Part shown: one piece after another, positions 48,501 to 59,767 of the stretch
Numbering within the stretch: the first letter of the stretch is position 1
How the letters are laid out: every line of letters begins with the position of its first letter
Source: Diatrype stigma
Lineage: Eukaryota; Ascomycota; Sordariomycetes; Xylariales; Diatrypaceae
Reading direction: 5' to 3'
NCBI GenBank assembly: GCA_022225965.2
Contig: JAKJXP020000117.1
Location: forward strand, 62,001 to 126,000
DNA: 64,000 nucleotides
The notes under the pieces: generated by a model
Databases searched by the model: none
The model's input: only the letters and a program-made list of their open reading frames with translations
What the model was told of the DNA's origin: nothing
Program-made: the position numbers and the translations under genes

Positions 48501-50645
48501 CAGCTACCATGCAGATAGCAGGAGATATCACGCCCGCAATCGACCGGCCTGTTGAGATATTTAGTAAGCCGTAACTTTCCGGGGCAAATATGTTAAATGC
48601 ATGGTTCTATATTATACGCGATAAGTCCTTCAAAGTCAAAGTCATGGGACGGCGGGGCCGCTTTATACCTATCTAATGCTCAAGGGAAACGTCGGCAATT
48701 TCGTTTGACGACCGCAAGTCTTGCATCAAAAAGAGGTCCCACTCCGTCTCAAGAGGGTCCTCTACGGCACTCAGACCGGGTCCTGGAAGGATAGGGATGT
48801 GCCATCCTAACACTCGGGATTCTGCGCTTGAGAGCCGAGTCGAGAGAATTCCGTATTGTAACCCGATGGTCGGGAGGTGTCATCGGGCTTGGAAGGTGTG
48901 AATCTCGGCGATCACCCACTTTTCTCGGTTGACAAATGCCGTGATTGTTCACCGTTTCATTCCGAATGTGTCCCTTGAGCGGCCGACCGGATTACCCGTG
49001 CTCATATAAATGTATAGGGCCTACTGTGTAGTCGGCACATTGCGCATCGGTACAGCTCTTTTAGGCAGCGGTGCAATGCACGTCAAAACAGCAATAGATG
49101 ATACGTTGTGAATAAACATCATGGGTCATGATACCTCACAGCAATCATCTACCACTACCGCCAAGCCTCTTTCAACAGCAATCTCAGCAAAGACACGCCC
49201 AGATACCTCTCGCCACATGAGTTGTATTAGTCGCCGCCTAGGAGCACTTCGAGGGGAAGCGAGAAATCGTCGATGGCGTATGCAGCAGCCCAGGCACTCG
49301 CTGACCTCGCCTCCCAGCAATCGGCGAGGTGTGGAACGGGCTCAACGCTCCCGACAAGTACAGAAAAACGCTGACCCTGTCCGTTGTCCTACACCGCCGT
49401 GAGAGAGAGCGACCACTTCTGTGAGCTTCACTTACCTGCCCTTAGCACGTGACTGACGAACCGCTATGATGCTGAGAACTAAGCAGGATATTTGCTGGAT
49501 AAGACTATCTTGGTTTGCCATTCATACTCAGTGAAGCCCCCTGGGGTATCTATATGGCTCGTCGCTATGAGCAAGCGACAGCGGGCGACGCCGGTTAGCG
49601 TTTGACCAGATCAAAAGCCTCAATCCGTATATGTTGCATCGGGTCTTATAATAGCTCTGCGGTCCGCTCGCCCAACGGCTATACAACACATGTATAGGTA
49701 AGGTAGGTAACCCTGTCAGCCCCTATATAGGATACGAATCCTACTCGGATGCTGAACACACATCCCAGGCACAAGGTAAGTAGAGTGGATCGGGCCGGGC
49801 TCGGCAGGGGCTTGACTTATATCAATCCCGAAGCGAGCATATGTGTCTGTTACTGGTCATGGAGGCCCGGATATACGATTCCAGGGCCATGATAAGACAC
49901 TTCTGTTGAAAACACATCGATCGAAGGTTTGTATCTGATGATACCCTTAGTATTTTCTTCAGTGCATCCTAGGTTCTCAAAGTAAATGTTCGTCACAGTA
50001 CCCTGGCTTGTTTATATTAAAGCGAGACCAAGTAGGTCGTGGAGGCGACCTCGACTGACAGGTATAATACATATTCACGGGGAGAGATAACCGTTATAAC
50101 GGGTTGTGAGTCTAACTAGGGGCCTACAATCTACCTACATACAGACCCGGGTATGTAGTCGGGTATGTAGTACAACCGATCTCCAGCTTCCGCCCCGAAA
50201 GCAAAGGCCCTTATCATGGCTATCGGCTACAGCTGGGGACGACTGCGACCGGAAAGATTGCAGATGTCAGCGCTTTGCCTAACTTATGTGCCTATCAAAA
50301 AAGTTCACTATCGACAATCGAGAAAATCCACCTGAGCTTCAAACCATTGAAATCGGATCGCACACGCACGTACGTGCCATTCTACGTAGACATAACGATA
50401 CCTAGAATGAGCCATTGAACCCTCCTCTCCTCGGCCCTTCCGAACATTCCACAGACGGGGCTGACCAAGCAGCCGTCTGCCCAGTTGGCGCAGCAGTACT
50501 GCTCTACTGCCACCACCACGACCCCCCTCCCCACCCCTCGTCACCGGGGTCGGTCATAACCACATAACCAGCTCACCTAGCTACGAGGAGGGCAACGACC
50601 ACGAACGAGAGCTACGACGGCTGCCGACACCACACCACCATCACG
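45502..50645. other. 5-kb intergenic region, no gene seen
   Basis: The rho1 promoter side is followed by long unique sequence with many short ORFs, none with a domain, coding bias or clear intron structure. CAGTGTGG, GGGCAATGAA and CCTA/TAGG direct repeats occur. The stretch upstream of the uL24m gene (about 50300-50640) holds CT-rich sequence typical of a ribosomal-protein promoter. I did not recognise any tRNA, 5S or snRNA gene. Confidence 0.45.
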
Positions 50646-51989
50646 ATGGCGACGAAAGGGGCGAGCACCGCCATGCAGAAGATCATGAAGCGGGTGGCGA
50701 CGGCGGAGCGGGTGGCGGCGAAGCGGAAGAAGGTGACGAGAGAGCGGTTTTTAAAGCACCAGTTGGGAAACACGGAGAAGCAGGCGACGGAATCGAGGCG
50801 GACAACGGAGCAGGAGTTCAGACGGGCGAAGCAGACGGTGCGAGAGCAGTGGGAGCTGGGCCCCATGGCCCCGCGTCAGGACGTCGGCGAGTGGGCCGGC
50901 GCCCGCGGCGCCATCAGCCAGCACCGCTTACGAGGCTTTAACAAATTATCCCTCGCCGATCGCAACAAGCGCTGCGAGTGGGCCGGCGGCGCCTACAGGC
51001 TCAACATCGCCGTCGGCGACCGCGTCGTCCTGCTCGAGGGGCCCGACAAGGGCAAGATCGGCCTCATCAATGCCATCATCTCCGAGTCGGCCGAGGTCAC
51101 CGTTGATGGGCTGAACAAGGTGCGTATTTTTCTCTTCTCCGCGTCCTGCCCTCCCCTCTACCCTCTCTGTCACTGCAGTAGCTAACGAACGACCGCCACA
51201 ACCATATAGACCAATATGCGAATAGGGCAGGAAATACGGGGGCCGGGCGAGCCCGCGGCGGTGAACATCGAGCTGCCGATACCCATCTCGGCGATCCGGC
51301 TGGTGCACCCGCTGAAGGACCCGGTGACGGGGGTGACGCGCGACGTGATCATCAACCAGCTGGAGCACGCGGCGGGGCTGCCCGATCAGGAGAGCGACAA
51401 GACGTGGTCGCGGGTGGTGCCGGGCCTGAACGTGACGATCCCGTGGCCGCCGAAGCCGGAGGAGGATCACCGGGACCATCCGTGCGACACGCTGCGGCTG
51501 TACAGCGAGGCCAAGACCTTCGTGCCGACGCTGCTGCGCCCGCCCATGCCGCTGCAGGTCATCGACGAGCTGCGCCACAAGTACAGTCGCTTCCGCACTC
51601 GCCACGAGCCCGAGTACCTGGCCCGCCTCGATGCCGAGGCAAAGGCGAAGGAGGAGCGCAAGCGGCTGACGGAGGAGTCGATGCGCACCCCGCTCCAGGA
51701 GTTCCACCGCCAGGAGCGCGCCAACAAGAAGAAGAAGGGCAAGCCCAGGCTCACCCTCGAGATGCTCGAGAAGATCGGCGAGGTCATCGCCCGCAACCGC
51801 GAGAAGGCCCTCAACCGCGAGAAGGCCCTCAACAGAGCCAACGCCGCTGGTGTCTCCGACGCTGGTGCTGCTGCTGGCTCCTCCAGTGCTGCCCCCTCTT
51901 CTTCCTCAAAGCCGTCCAAGAAGGTATCGCCGCCACCAGAGCAGCAGACAGATCCGCCACCGCCGCCACCGCCGTCGTCATCCGCATAG
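50646..51989 (+). CDS. mrpl40: Mitochondrial large-subunit ribosomal protein uL24m (Mrpl40)
   Basis: Two exons, 50646-51119 and 51210-51989, with a 90-bp intron (GTGCGT donor, TAG acceptor, GCTAAC branch site at 51181) give 417 residues. The N-terminus is basic and amphipathic (MATKGASTAMQKIMKRVATA), as in a mitochondrial targeting sequence. A KOW motif sits at residues about 120-145 (AVGDRVVLLEGPDKGKIGLI), the mark of the uL24 family. Downstream is the fungal extension with PIPISAIRLVHPL and VPTLLRPPMPLQVIDELRHKYSRFRTRHEPEY, then a long charged helix and a Ser/Pro-rich tail. The tail contains a small direct duplication (REKALNREKALNR). The protein sits near the exit tunnel of the mitoribosome. 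Confidence 0.92.
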
Positions 51990-52731
51990 GATAGCGGAGG
52001 AAAGTGTGTATATGGCTGGCTAGCTGTAGCCTATCGTCCTGCATGTGACATTGTACCAAAACCCATGCGTACATTTCACCAACCAGAGCATATGTAGAAT
52101 AGGAATAAGAAAGAAAAAATATGTATGTATATAATGCCTCTCACTGGAAGCATGAACACCAAACAAAAAACGATATAACATATATCCGAGTGTCAAAAGT
52201 AGAATCCGTGATATTCAAGGATCAAGTCGTATAGTGAAACGAACCACTGGTACAGCTCTTGAACAGGACTCATCAACTACCCATTACTACTCACCGTCAC
52301 CCATACATGTCCAAGTGTTCGATCTTATATGCAACTTTGCTGCTGCTCAGCAGCGCACATGGGTCAGTACTAGCCAACTACTGTAGGTAATAAACAAAAG
52401 AATGGGAAATCGAGCTGATGATGATGATGATCCGCCCCCGGGAAATATTTAGGTATACCAGCCACCCTCCGAATGTTATACAAAGTAAAAAAAGTACCTA
52501 AGTAATTAGGTCTTGATCTGATTGTCTCCGCGGCCAGGTAGATCGACCACCACCGCAGCTCTCACTCAGATCCCCTCCAACGCCTCCTTATTCATTAATT
52601 ACCAGCAACACTTCACCACGCCCCACTCCCCCCTTTTTCCTCAACCGGTACGTCTAGCCTAGCATAGCCGAGTTCATTCGCGGCCTTCGGCCTTTTATCT
52701 TTCTTCATCTCAGCCTTTCATCTTAGCCTTT
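51990..52731. other. Convergent 3' region, no gene seen
   Basis: Separates the stop codons of the uL24m gene (plus) and the secreted-protein gene (minus). AT-rich terminator-like sequence and a GATGATGATGAT tract; no ORF of note. Confidence 0.5.
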
Positions 52732-54181
52732 CTAGTACAGGAAGTCCTCCTCCTGCTCCTCCGCCTCCTGCTCCTCCTGCTCCTCCTGCTCCTCATGCTC
52801 CTCATGCTCCTCATGCTCCTCATGCTCCTCATGCTCCTCATGCTCCTCCTGCTCCTCATGCTCCTCATGCTTCTCCCGCTCCTTAACCCCCACCTGCACA
52901 GTCTCGTTCCCCCTCCCCAACCGCCACTCTCCTCCCCCCTCCACCCGTCGTCCCCCCACATTCCCCAACGCCATCCTCATCGCACCTCCCACCCCGGCAC
53001 TCTGACCCTGACCGCCCACCGGCGCCGGCGCCGGCACCGGCGTCGGCGGCGGGGGGTACGAGCCCTCGGTGTGGCCGACGGACTCGGCGGGCGCGACGTC
53101 GGTGGGGCTGGGATCGGGCGGCTTCTCGCCCCGGGGCGGCTTGAGGTCGGCCGGGCTCGTGGCGATGCCGACCCAGATGTACGTGTCCCACTGCGTGCCG
53201 TGGCCGTACCAGTGCGCGCCCCCGACCACCGTGTGGCCCGCCACCCGCATCCGGCAGTTCTCGATCAGCGTCGTCAGCATGTCCGCCACGTCCGAGCACA
53301 TCGTCTCCCGGTGCCCGCACGCCACCACCCGCGCCCCCGGGTTGCGCGTCACGCCTGAGGCGGCGCCGCGGCCGTCGGTGGATCGGTACACTGGGTTTTT
53401 TTGCTTTGTTAGGCTTCTTTTGGGGGGTGGGAGGGGTGTTTGGGAGGGGAGGGGGTGAGGGCGGGTTTTAAACCCGAGTGTTGGTGGGAAGGAGAAGGCT
53501 ACTGATGATGGGGATTAGACAGAGAGAGGGTGAGTGAGTGGTGGATTGGTATCAATGTCAGCAGCCAGCCAGTCAAGCTGGCTATCTAATATCAGTACTA
53601 CTGATGCTGCTGCTGCTACTCTTGCCCTTCTTGTCTTTGTAGGTTTGGAAGGGAGGCGAGAAAATTGCGGCCGGAGAAATGCACAAGGCACCCAGCTGGG
53701 ACTAACTGCCGTTCGGCTATCTTATATGCTGCTCGCGTCCAAAGGCACTTCCCACCACACAACGAGGAGAAACAGCATACCGAGGAGGAAGATAGGCCGG
53801 GGGTCAGAATGAAGTGAAGATTTCACTCCTCCACCACTCGAGGATGGCAAGAATTATGGAAATGAGGGAATCAAACAAATACAACGAATGGATATTGGAA
53901 GAAGAAAAAAACCCACTTCTGGTGCAGCCCATCTCGGTGCTGCAGAAAGTCTCGTTCATGGGCAGGAAGTGGTCTCGAGCCCTGATGACCTCGCCCTCGT
54001 AGGGGCAGTCGGGCGTCAGCATGCAGGTGTAGGGCTTGTCCTTGTGGGGCGGACGGGCCCACCGCGGCCGCTGCAGCATGTCGTCCGGGTTTTGGCCCGG
54101 CACGGGGTCCGGTTGCCGGCCTGCCGAGGCGCCGAGGGCGGCGAGGACGGCGGATATGGCGATGGTTACGGAGAGGTGCAT
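52732..54181 (-). CDS. Secreted protein with a His-Glu-Glu repeat tail, function unknown
   Basis: Two exons on the minus strand, 54181-53917 and 53390-52732, with a long 526-bp intron (GTGGGT donor, CCCAG acceptor). The joined frame is intact and gives 307 residues. The N-terminus is a clear signal peptide (MHLSVTIAISAVLAALGASA). A Cys-containing region follows (PYTCMLTPDCPYEGEV, FCSTEMGC) and continues across the junction into ACGHRETMCSDVADMLTTLIENC and HTVVGGAHWYGHGTQWDTY. This looks like one disulfide-stabilised domain. After a Pro-rich linker the last 50 residues are almost pure His, Glu and Gln, built from HEE and QEE triplets encoded by a 9-bp DNA repeat. I do not recognise the family. 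The even Cys pattern and conserved-looking GHGTQWDTY suggest a defined extracellular fold. The intron length is unusual here and an extra small exon cannot be excluded. Confidence 0.72.
52740..52880 (+). repeat. 9-bp coding minisatellite (CTCCTCATG/CTCCTCCTG)
   Basis: About 15 tandem copies in the last exon of the minus-strand secreted-protein gene, encoding the HEE/QEE tail. The unit is a multiple of three, so length changes stay in frame. Confidence 0.9.
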
Positions 54182-55560
54182 TTTGTTTCTTGCGGCACAG
54201 GGTAGGCGTTTCGTTGTTAGTCTCTTTATTTGATTTGTTTGACCCGCGTGAGAAAGAAATCTGGTTGAAGCGTTGCGAGGTGAGGATTCGGAAGGGTAAT
54301 ATCGCGTTTGTGTGTGATAGGAAGATGTCGCTAATGGAGACGAACATCCCCGGGATTCTCTCATTCAGCCGGCCCTTTGTACTTATGACTCCTCCAGTGC
54401 CATAAAGCATCCTAGGGAAGTGTCTTTTGCATATGGTTTCTAACTAAGGTAGTCGATCTCGATCTCTCTCCTTCCCTGGCGCTACTGCCAACCTGGATCA
54501 AGCCGTCGGAGAGCCCAGACGAAGATGCCAACCTTAACCTGCTCCGTGTATATTCACATGATCACTTGTGCGATAGAAAAGTCACGACCGGGGGTCTTCA
54601 ACGGGCCTTGCGTCACAGGGGCATCGAGATGGTTCGGAACGCTAGCTTCTGGTCGTCAGGCCAGGTGCTGTGCCATGAGTGTTCCAGCTTGTGGAATTGC
54701 TATAGACGCAGAAAGTGCTCCGAGACTATCACATTTGCACTCTCTAGACGGAATACCTATCGCCCTAGGAGGCTGATATCCAGGAGACCGGTCTTGAAGC
54801 TCCTGGATCAACTAGATCATATGTGGGAGCGGCGTGTTGTTACCAGCAGCCACGTTGGTTTCTTGACATAACGATCGTCTGCTGCTGTTACAAAATAAAC
54901 TCTATCAAAGACCCAAAAACTTTGGCTGGCGGTTTATATTCCAGACCAGGACTTTGTAGCGTGGAGGCTGAGTTGATGAAACTTAGATAGAGTATTGTAG
55001 GCGGCTCGAAGCGCGGCAGAGCTTATATCAACCTAAGTTATCGATCATCGCAACTCGGGAGCTTCGACCAATGAGATAACCATAGCACAGATATTGTACG
55101 CTTTTAGGCAATGTTGACATATGCAATACAAAGTGAAAGATACTTGTTGTAAAAACTTGGTACGACTCGGTGTGCCGATGTAATTCTTATACTTAAGGTA
55201 TGATGCAATATAGGAGAACGGTGGCGAGTATATAATATCTAACACTTCTAAATTCTATTAAGCCATAGCCACCTTCCTCCAACCAATTACAGCCCAAAGA
55301 ATTACCCCAGACTTTTGCATTCGCGACGTCGCAGCACAACAACGATAAAGTCTTTTCGAACGCATCCAATTCCGAAAGTTCATGCCCTTTACATTCTAGC
55401 ATTTGACCGAAATTATTAACGTTTTTACTTTGTAATCGTCGTATACAATTGAATGGCGCGCGATATCCTGATCCGTGCACCTAGCGTTGCAACTAAGTCC
55501 GTACGGGCAACGGCCATTTCTTATCGATAAGCCAAAACAGTACTAGCTTGGCTGGAACGG
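54182..55560. other. Intergenic region with possible gene fragments
   Basis: Promoter side of the secreted-protein gene, then sequence with two coding-like but unsupported pieces. One is a plus-strand open frame at about 54488-54871 containing CHECSSLWNCYRRRKC. The other is a 95-codon minus-strand ORF at 55480-55193. Neither has a clear start, neighbours or domain, so they may be decayed remnants. Confidence 0.35.
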
Positions 55561-55584
55561 GCCTGACTTAGGTGGAACGGGCCC

Positions 55585-55945
55585 GGCTGGAATGAACAGG
55601 CTTTGCTGGAAGGGGCTTTGCTGGAAGGGGCTTTGCTGGAAGGGGCTTTGCTGGAAGGGGCTTTGCTGGAAGGGGCCCGGCTTAGGTGGAACGGGCCCGG
55701 CTGGAAAGGACAGGCTTTGTTGGAAGGGGCCCGGCTTAGGTGGAACGGGCCCGGCTGGAAAGAATAGGCTTTGCTGGAACGGGCCCGGCTGGAAAGAACA
55801 GGCTTTGCTGGAAGGGGCTTTGCTGGAAGGGGCTTTGCTGGAAGGGGCTTTGCTGGAAGGGGCTTTGTTGGAAGGGGCTTTGGAAGGGGCTTTGCTGCAA
55901 CGGGCCTGCTTTGCTGGAACCGGCTTTGCTTTGTTGGAAGGGGCC
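55585..55945 (+). repeat. GC-rich 15-bp minisatellite
   Basis: Tandem units GGCTTTGCTGGAAGG, five to six in a row at about 55610-55675 and again at 55800-55890, separated by a longer variant (GGCCCGGCTTAGGTGGAACG). The 15-bp period yields spurious Cys-Trp-Lys-Gly-Leu ORFs. It has no RIP signature. Confidence 0.9.
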
Positions 55946-55949
55946 TAGC

Positions 55950-55992
55950 CTGGCAGGAAAGGGGCTGGCAAAGCCAGCCCCTTTCCTGCCAG
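55950..55992. repeat. Perfect 20-bp inverted repeat with a 3-nt loop
   Basis: Left arm 55950-55969 (CTGGCAGGAAAGGGGCTGGC), loop AAA, right arm 55973-55992, all 20 pairs matching. It lies immediately after the 15-bp minisatellite and ends it. Confidence 0.9.
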
Positions 55993-56148
55993 TATTATTC
56001 CGGTCCTTATCGATAAAAGGTTTAAGTTAAAGCTGATTATGTAATATATTACTTTTCGGGCAAAGATACGATTCCCGGGTAAATTACGTAATACAATATT
56101 TACCTAGCCCAATTCAAATAAGCAGCAAAAAGCAATTCCCTTAAAGGT

Positions 56149-56189
56149 CTCCGCGCGAAGCGCGGAGCCGGCGTCAGCTGGTGTCTAGT
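56149..56189 (+). mobile_element. Possible 3' end of a non-autonomous Helitron
   Basis: A perfect GC hairpin (CTCCGCGC, loop GAA, GCGCGGAG) at 56149-56167 is followed 17 nt later by CTAG and a T. Helitrons end in a short hairpin, a spacer and CTRR inserted before T. The 5' end (TC) was not found. The unit may begin near 55500 and include the minisatellite. Spacer length is slightly longer than usual, so this stays tentative. Confidence 0.4.
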
Positions 56190-57647
56190 AATACGACTAT
56201 AGATTCACTGATAGGAGACTCAAGGGAATCATAGGACTACTATGTAGACAATATCTCTTCCAGATATTACGCAAACCACTATGACTACCTAGTAGTAAAT
56301 CAATTATTGTAGGAGCGGTATAGGGGGCTCGCTGATATATAGGTACCGCCCACGAGGTACCTTGGGGTGGAAGTATGACCCCGAAAAGCCCGAGGAGTTA
56401 GGCGGGTGGTTGTGGCTGAGCTGCATTACGTTTCCCGCCTTCAGGCGTTCGTTCTGTCTGATGTGATGTCTGACCCCGACCTGAAGCTTCCATGCCCGGT
56501 TCGAGAGCTCAACATCGGAGGCTCAGCCACAATGGTTGTAACACCATCCAACCATTTGGCATAGACTCTGCATCGGGCTTAAAATAGCTGCCAATAGCCT
56601 GCCTGGTGACGAACTTACAGCTGCAATCGATGATGCACGTACTACCTACAACAATACTACCAGGTAGTATGTGTGTTGTGTGTACCAATATATTCGTGCA
56701 TGTGCGCATGTAACATCGATCCATAGGTTAGACGGTAACGAGTTAGATTGGAGCCGTCAAACCTACCGTGTTTCTGGTTCATGGGTAGCGCAGTCTGGCA
56801 TGTCACGCATGTCTGACCCCCTCGAGTGGCGTCCTGGTGGCCTCTGACTTGAAGCCTCGAAGGGCAAAGGGCAAAGGGGTAGACCACCTCAGGTAGGCGG
56901 GGCTACATACATACCTCCCTAGGTACCTAATCGATAGGGGTCTTTTGGCCGCAGATAATGCCACTACTCTGTATGTTACCTAGCAGCCTACCTAATCATC
57001 TAGGTATATTGTCGATTGTATGTAGTACCTGCCATGGGTTGCAGGTGATGATGCGGGTTCTGGCGGGCGTCGAAGTACCCGGATATGTAGGTACCTAGGT
57101 AGGTACCTATGTAGGTATGTATGTATGTAGGTACGAACATTTGCCATCTCGGGAGGCAGTGCACAACCCGAACCACGACGACTGCCACCACTACCTTACA
57201 CACCTACGAAGTACATCTGACCTAGACCAGTCTCCGAGACCCTGGATTGAATTTAATTCACACCTTCTATCCCACAGCCAACTACAGACTTCTCTTCCTT
57301 CCAGTAGTGAATAGTCAAATTCCGTCAGTTGGTCTATTTCAAGGCCTACCAGAAACATCCCAGACATCTTATCTATCATCGTATCTTCCGCAAGACAAGA
57401 CACCATCCTACATACCTTGGGTACAAACGTAGTAATTAGACAATACAATACACCTCCTACTATAACCTACAGCCCCACATCCGCATTACATCACGCAACG
57501 ACCTTAACCTTAGGGAATAGCTTGGAACGTATAAACCGAGGGCCTCTTCGACGATTTATACCATCCGCCAAGCGCATATTTTCTCGCACCGCATCGCACC
57601 GCAACACTTCCGCAGCACTTCATACCTACCCCTTACAGCAGTCACGC
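56190..57647. other. Intergenic region and promoter side of the WW-protein gene
   Basis: No supported gene. TAGGTACC/TAGGTAGGTA clusters at about 57085-57130. A pyrimidine-rich leader precedes the ATG at 57648. A GGTTCGAG-like stretch at 56494 resembles a tRNA B box but no cloverleaf forms around it. Confidence 0.5.
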
Positions 57648-58948
57648 ATGGCAGATTACGAGGTTCCGTCCGGTCCCCCGCCGCCCAAGGTGCCCGACGG
57701 CTGGGTTGCGCGCTGGAACCAACAATACAACGAGTGGTGGTAAGTGAACATTATCCTTGCTATCATATTGCCTGCCTGTTTCGACTGTCGCAAATGCTAA
57801 CCTCCACCGTCTCTCTAGTACGTAATGGCGCATCTCTACCTCAACAACTTAGCCCTCCATCCCATCCCGTCATCACCACGCTTCAAGTCTCAAGAGCCCT
57901 TGCACGTTTCTCGATAGACAAGGTTGAGAGGACGAGCGAGGGACATGTTGAGTTTGTATTGTAAGAGACCGTTGCTGAAACCCCCGCTTTAGTCTACGTG
58001 AACGTCTACACCAAGAAATCCCAATGGGAGAAGCCGACCGAGCCGGCGATCGACCCGTCCGCCCACCCCGCCGGCGGCGCCCCCGACGGCCCACCACCGG
58101 GCTACAGCTCCGGCTCCGGCCCCGCCCCCACCGACACGAAGACGAACCCCTTCCTGAACGACGCCGCGCGGTCCAACAGCTATCTCGGAGGTGGCGGCAG
58201 CAGTAGCGCCACCCCGGCCCCGGCCCCGTTCGTCGACGAGGACGCCGACGCCCGCCTCGCGCGCCAATTGCAGGAAGAGGAGAACGCGCGGAGTCGCGGC
58301 GCCGCCGGCACCCCTTCGTCGCAACAGTATGGTGGCGGCGGGTACGGCGCCCCGGCCCCGCAGCAGAGCTCGTACCCCGACCAGCTGCCGCCGCGGTCCG
58401 ACACCAAGTCTAAGAGCGGCGGCGGCTTCCTCGGCAAGCTGAAGAACAAGCTGGCCTCGGCGTCGTCCGGCAGCGGCAGCCACGGCGGCGGATACCCCGG
58501 CGGCAGCCATGGCGGTGGCTACGGCGGCTACCCCCAGCACCAGCAGCACCAGCAGGCGTACGGCGGCTACCCGCCCCAGCAGGGCTACTACGGCTCGCCG
58601 GCCCCGCCGGCCCCGCCGCCGGGCCAGTACGGCGGCTACGGTGCCCCGCCGCCACAGGCCGGCCCGTACGGACACGGGGGCGGCTATGGCGGCGGCTACG
58701 GTGGCGGTGGGTACGGCGGTGGAGGGTACGGTGGCGGGTACGGAAATGCGCCGAAGAAGAGCGGAGGCGGCATGGGCATGGCGGGCGGTCTGGCGCTCGG
58801 CGCCGGCGCCGGTCTCCTCGGCGGCGCGCTCATCGCCGATGAGATTAACGACCACGAGCAGGAGGCGTACCAGGAGGGGTACAACGACGGCAATGACGGC
58901 GGCGACTACGGTGGCGGCGGCGATGATTTCGGCGGTGGCGATTTCTAA
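57648..58948 (+). CDS. WW-domain protein, Wwm1-like, with Gly-rich tail
   Basis: The first exon starts at ATG 57648 (MADYEVPSGPPPPKVPDGW) and ends at the GTAAGT donor, 57739. The last exon starts at about 57993 and runs to the stop at 58948. Together they make one WW domain: DGWVARWNQQYNEWW in exon 1, then YVNVYTKKSQWEKPTEP. The rest is low-complexity: an acidic/Arg helix (DEDADARLARQLQEEE), a long Gly-Tyr-Pro-Gln region, a GLALGAGAGLLGGALIADEI segment, and a Gly-Asp-rich end (DDFGGGDF). This architecture matches yeast Wwm1, a small WW protein linked to the metacaspase. WW domains bind Pro-rich ligands. Direct joining of the two visible splice sites leaves the frame off by one base, so the junction at 57740-57992 is unresolved: a microexon, an unusual site or a base error. 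Confidence 0.75.
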
Positions 58949-59767
58949 ATGGGGTCGCTAATTAATTCTCTGCTTACTAGCTGATTTACTGTTCGTTGTT
59001 GTTGCTGCTGTTCGTCCGTTCGCCGTCTGTTTTCGTTCGAGTCATCCGCTCAGCAACAGTTTGTGGTGCGAAAAGTTGGTATCCCTCACTGCACTTTGAC
59101 CTGGACTGGAGGGAGTAAACCAGACCCCCCTTCTCACCTCTACCCCTGCTGTTTTGTTCACTTTTTTCAGACTGGACGGACGGACGGACGGATGAGTGGA
59201 TGGGGCAGTGCAAGGGTCGGCTGGTTTTGTTGCTCCGCATGATGATTTATGATTTATGGCGGTGGTAGGGTGAAGGTCGGTGGTCGGATGGACATGGCAT
59301 GGATAACACGACGAATTGCGCCTCAAGTGTAAATAGGTAAGGCATGCATGGGTGGATGCGTGGACGCCGGACTGAACCGAAACGCTATACCTTCACGTAT
59401 TTCGGGCCGGGTGGACAGCTTCATGACCTACAGACCTACTATTACTACCCATGAACGAATGGGCAGTGTAGGCAAGTCTTGATCACCTACCTAGGCGATC
59501 GATTCTATAGCCTAGCCTAGCCTAGCCTACCACTTCGCCTGCCTAGTCGGTAGTTATACGACAGACTTCACTTAAGTTTTCCTGGGAATAACTTCGTATG
59601 GATGATGATGTGATAGGATGTGATGTGATGACAACCGATCAAGCTCAGTTGCCCCTCCCTATCTCAACCTAACTGACTGTTTTCGCTACCGTACTCCCTG
59701 CCTACTTCCAAGTACTCGACCTACGTGCCTAGGTATGCAGGTAGGTTAGGTAGGTAGGTAGGTACCT
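58949..59767. other. Convergent 3' region, no gene seen
   Basis: Lies between the stop codons of the WW-protein gene (plus) and EMC7 (minus). TAGCC and TAGG short repeats occur near 59510-59530 and 59740-59765. No ORF of note. Confidence 0.5.

Noticed and set aside
55592..56030. Plus-strand ORFs with Cys-Trp-Lys-Gly-Leu repeats
   Set aside because: Produced by the 15-bp minisatellite and open in several frames. Not genes.
56440..56520. tRNA-like B-box (GGTTCGAGAG)
   Set aside because: No matching A box at the right distance and no cloverleaf could be drawn.
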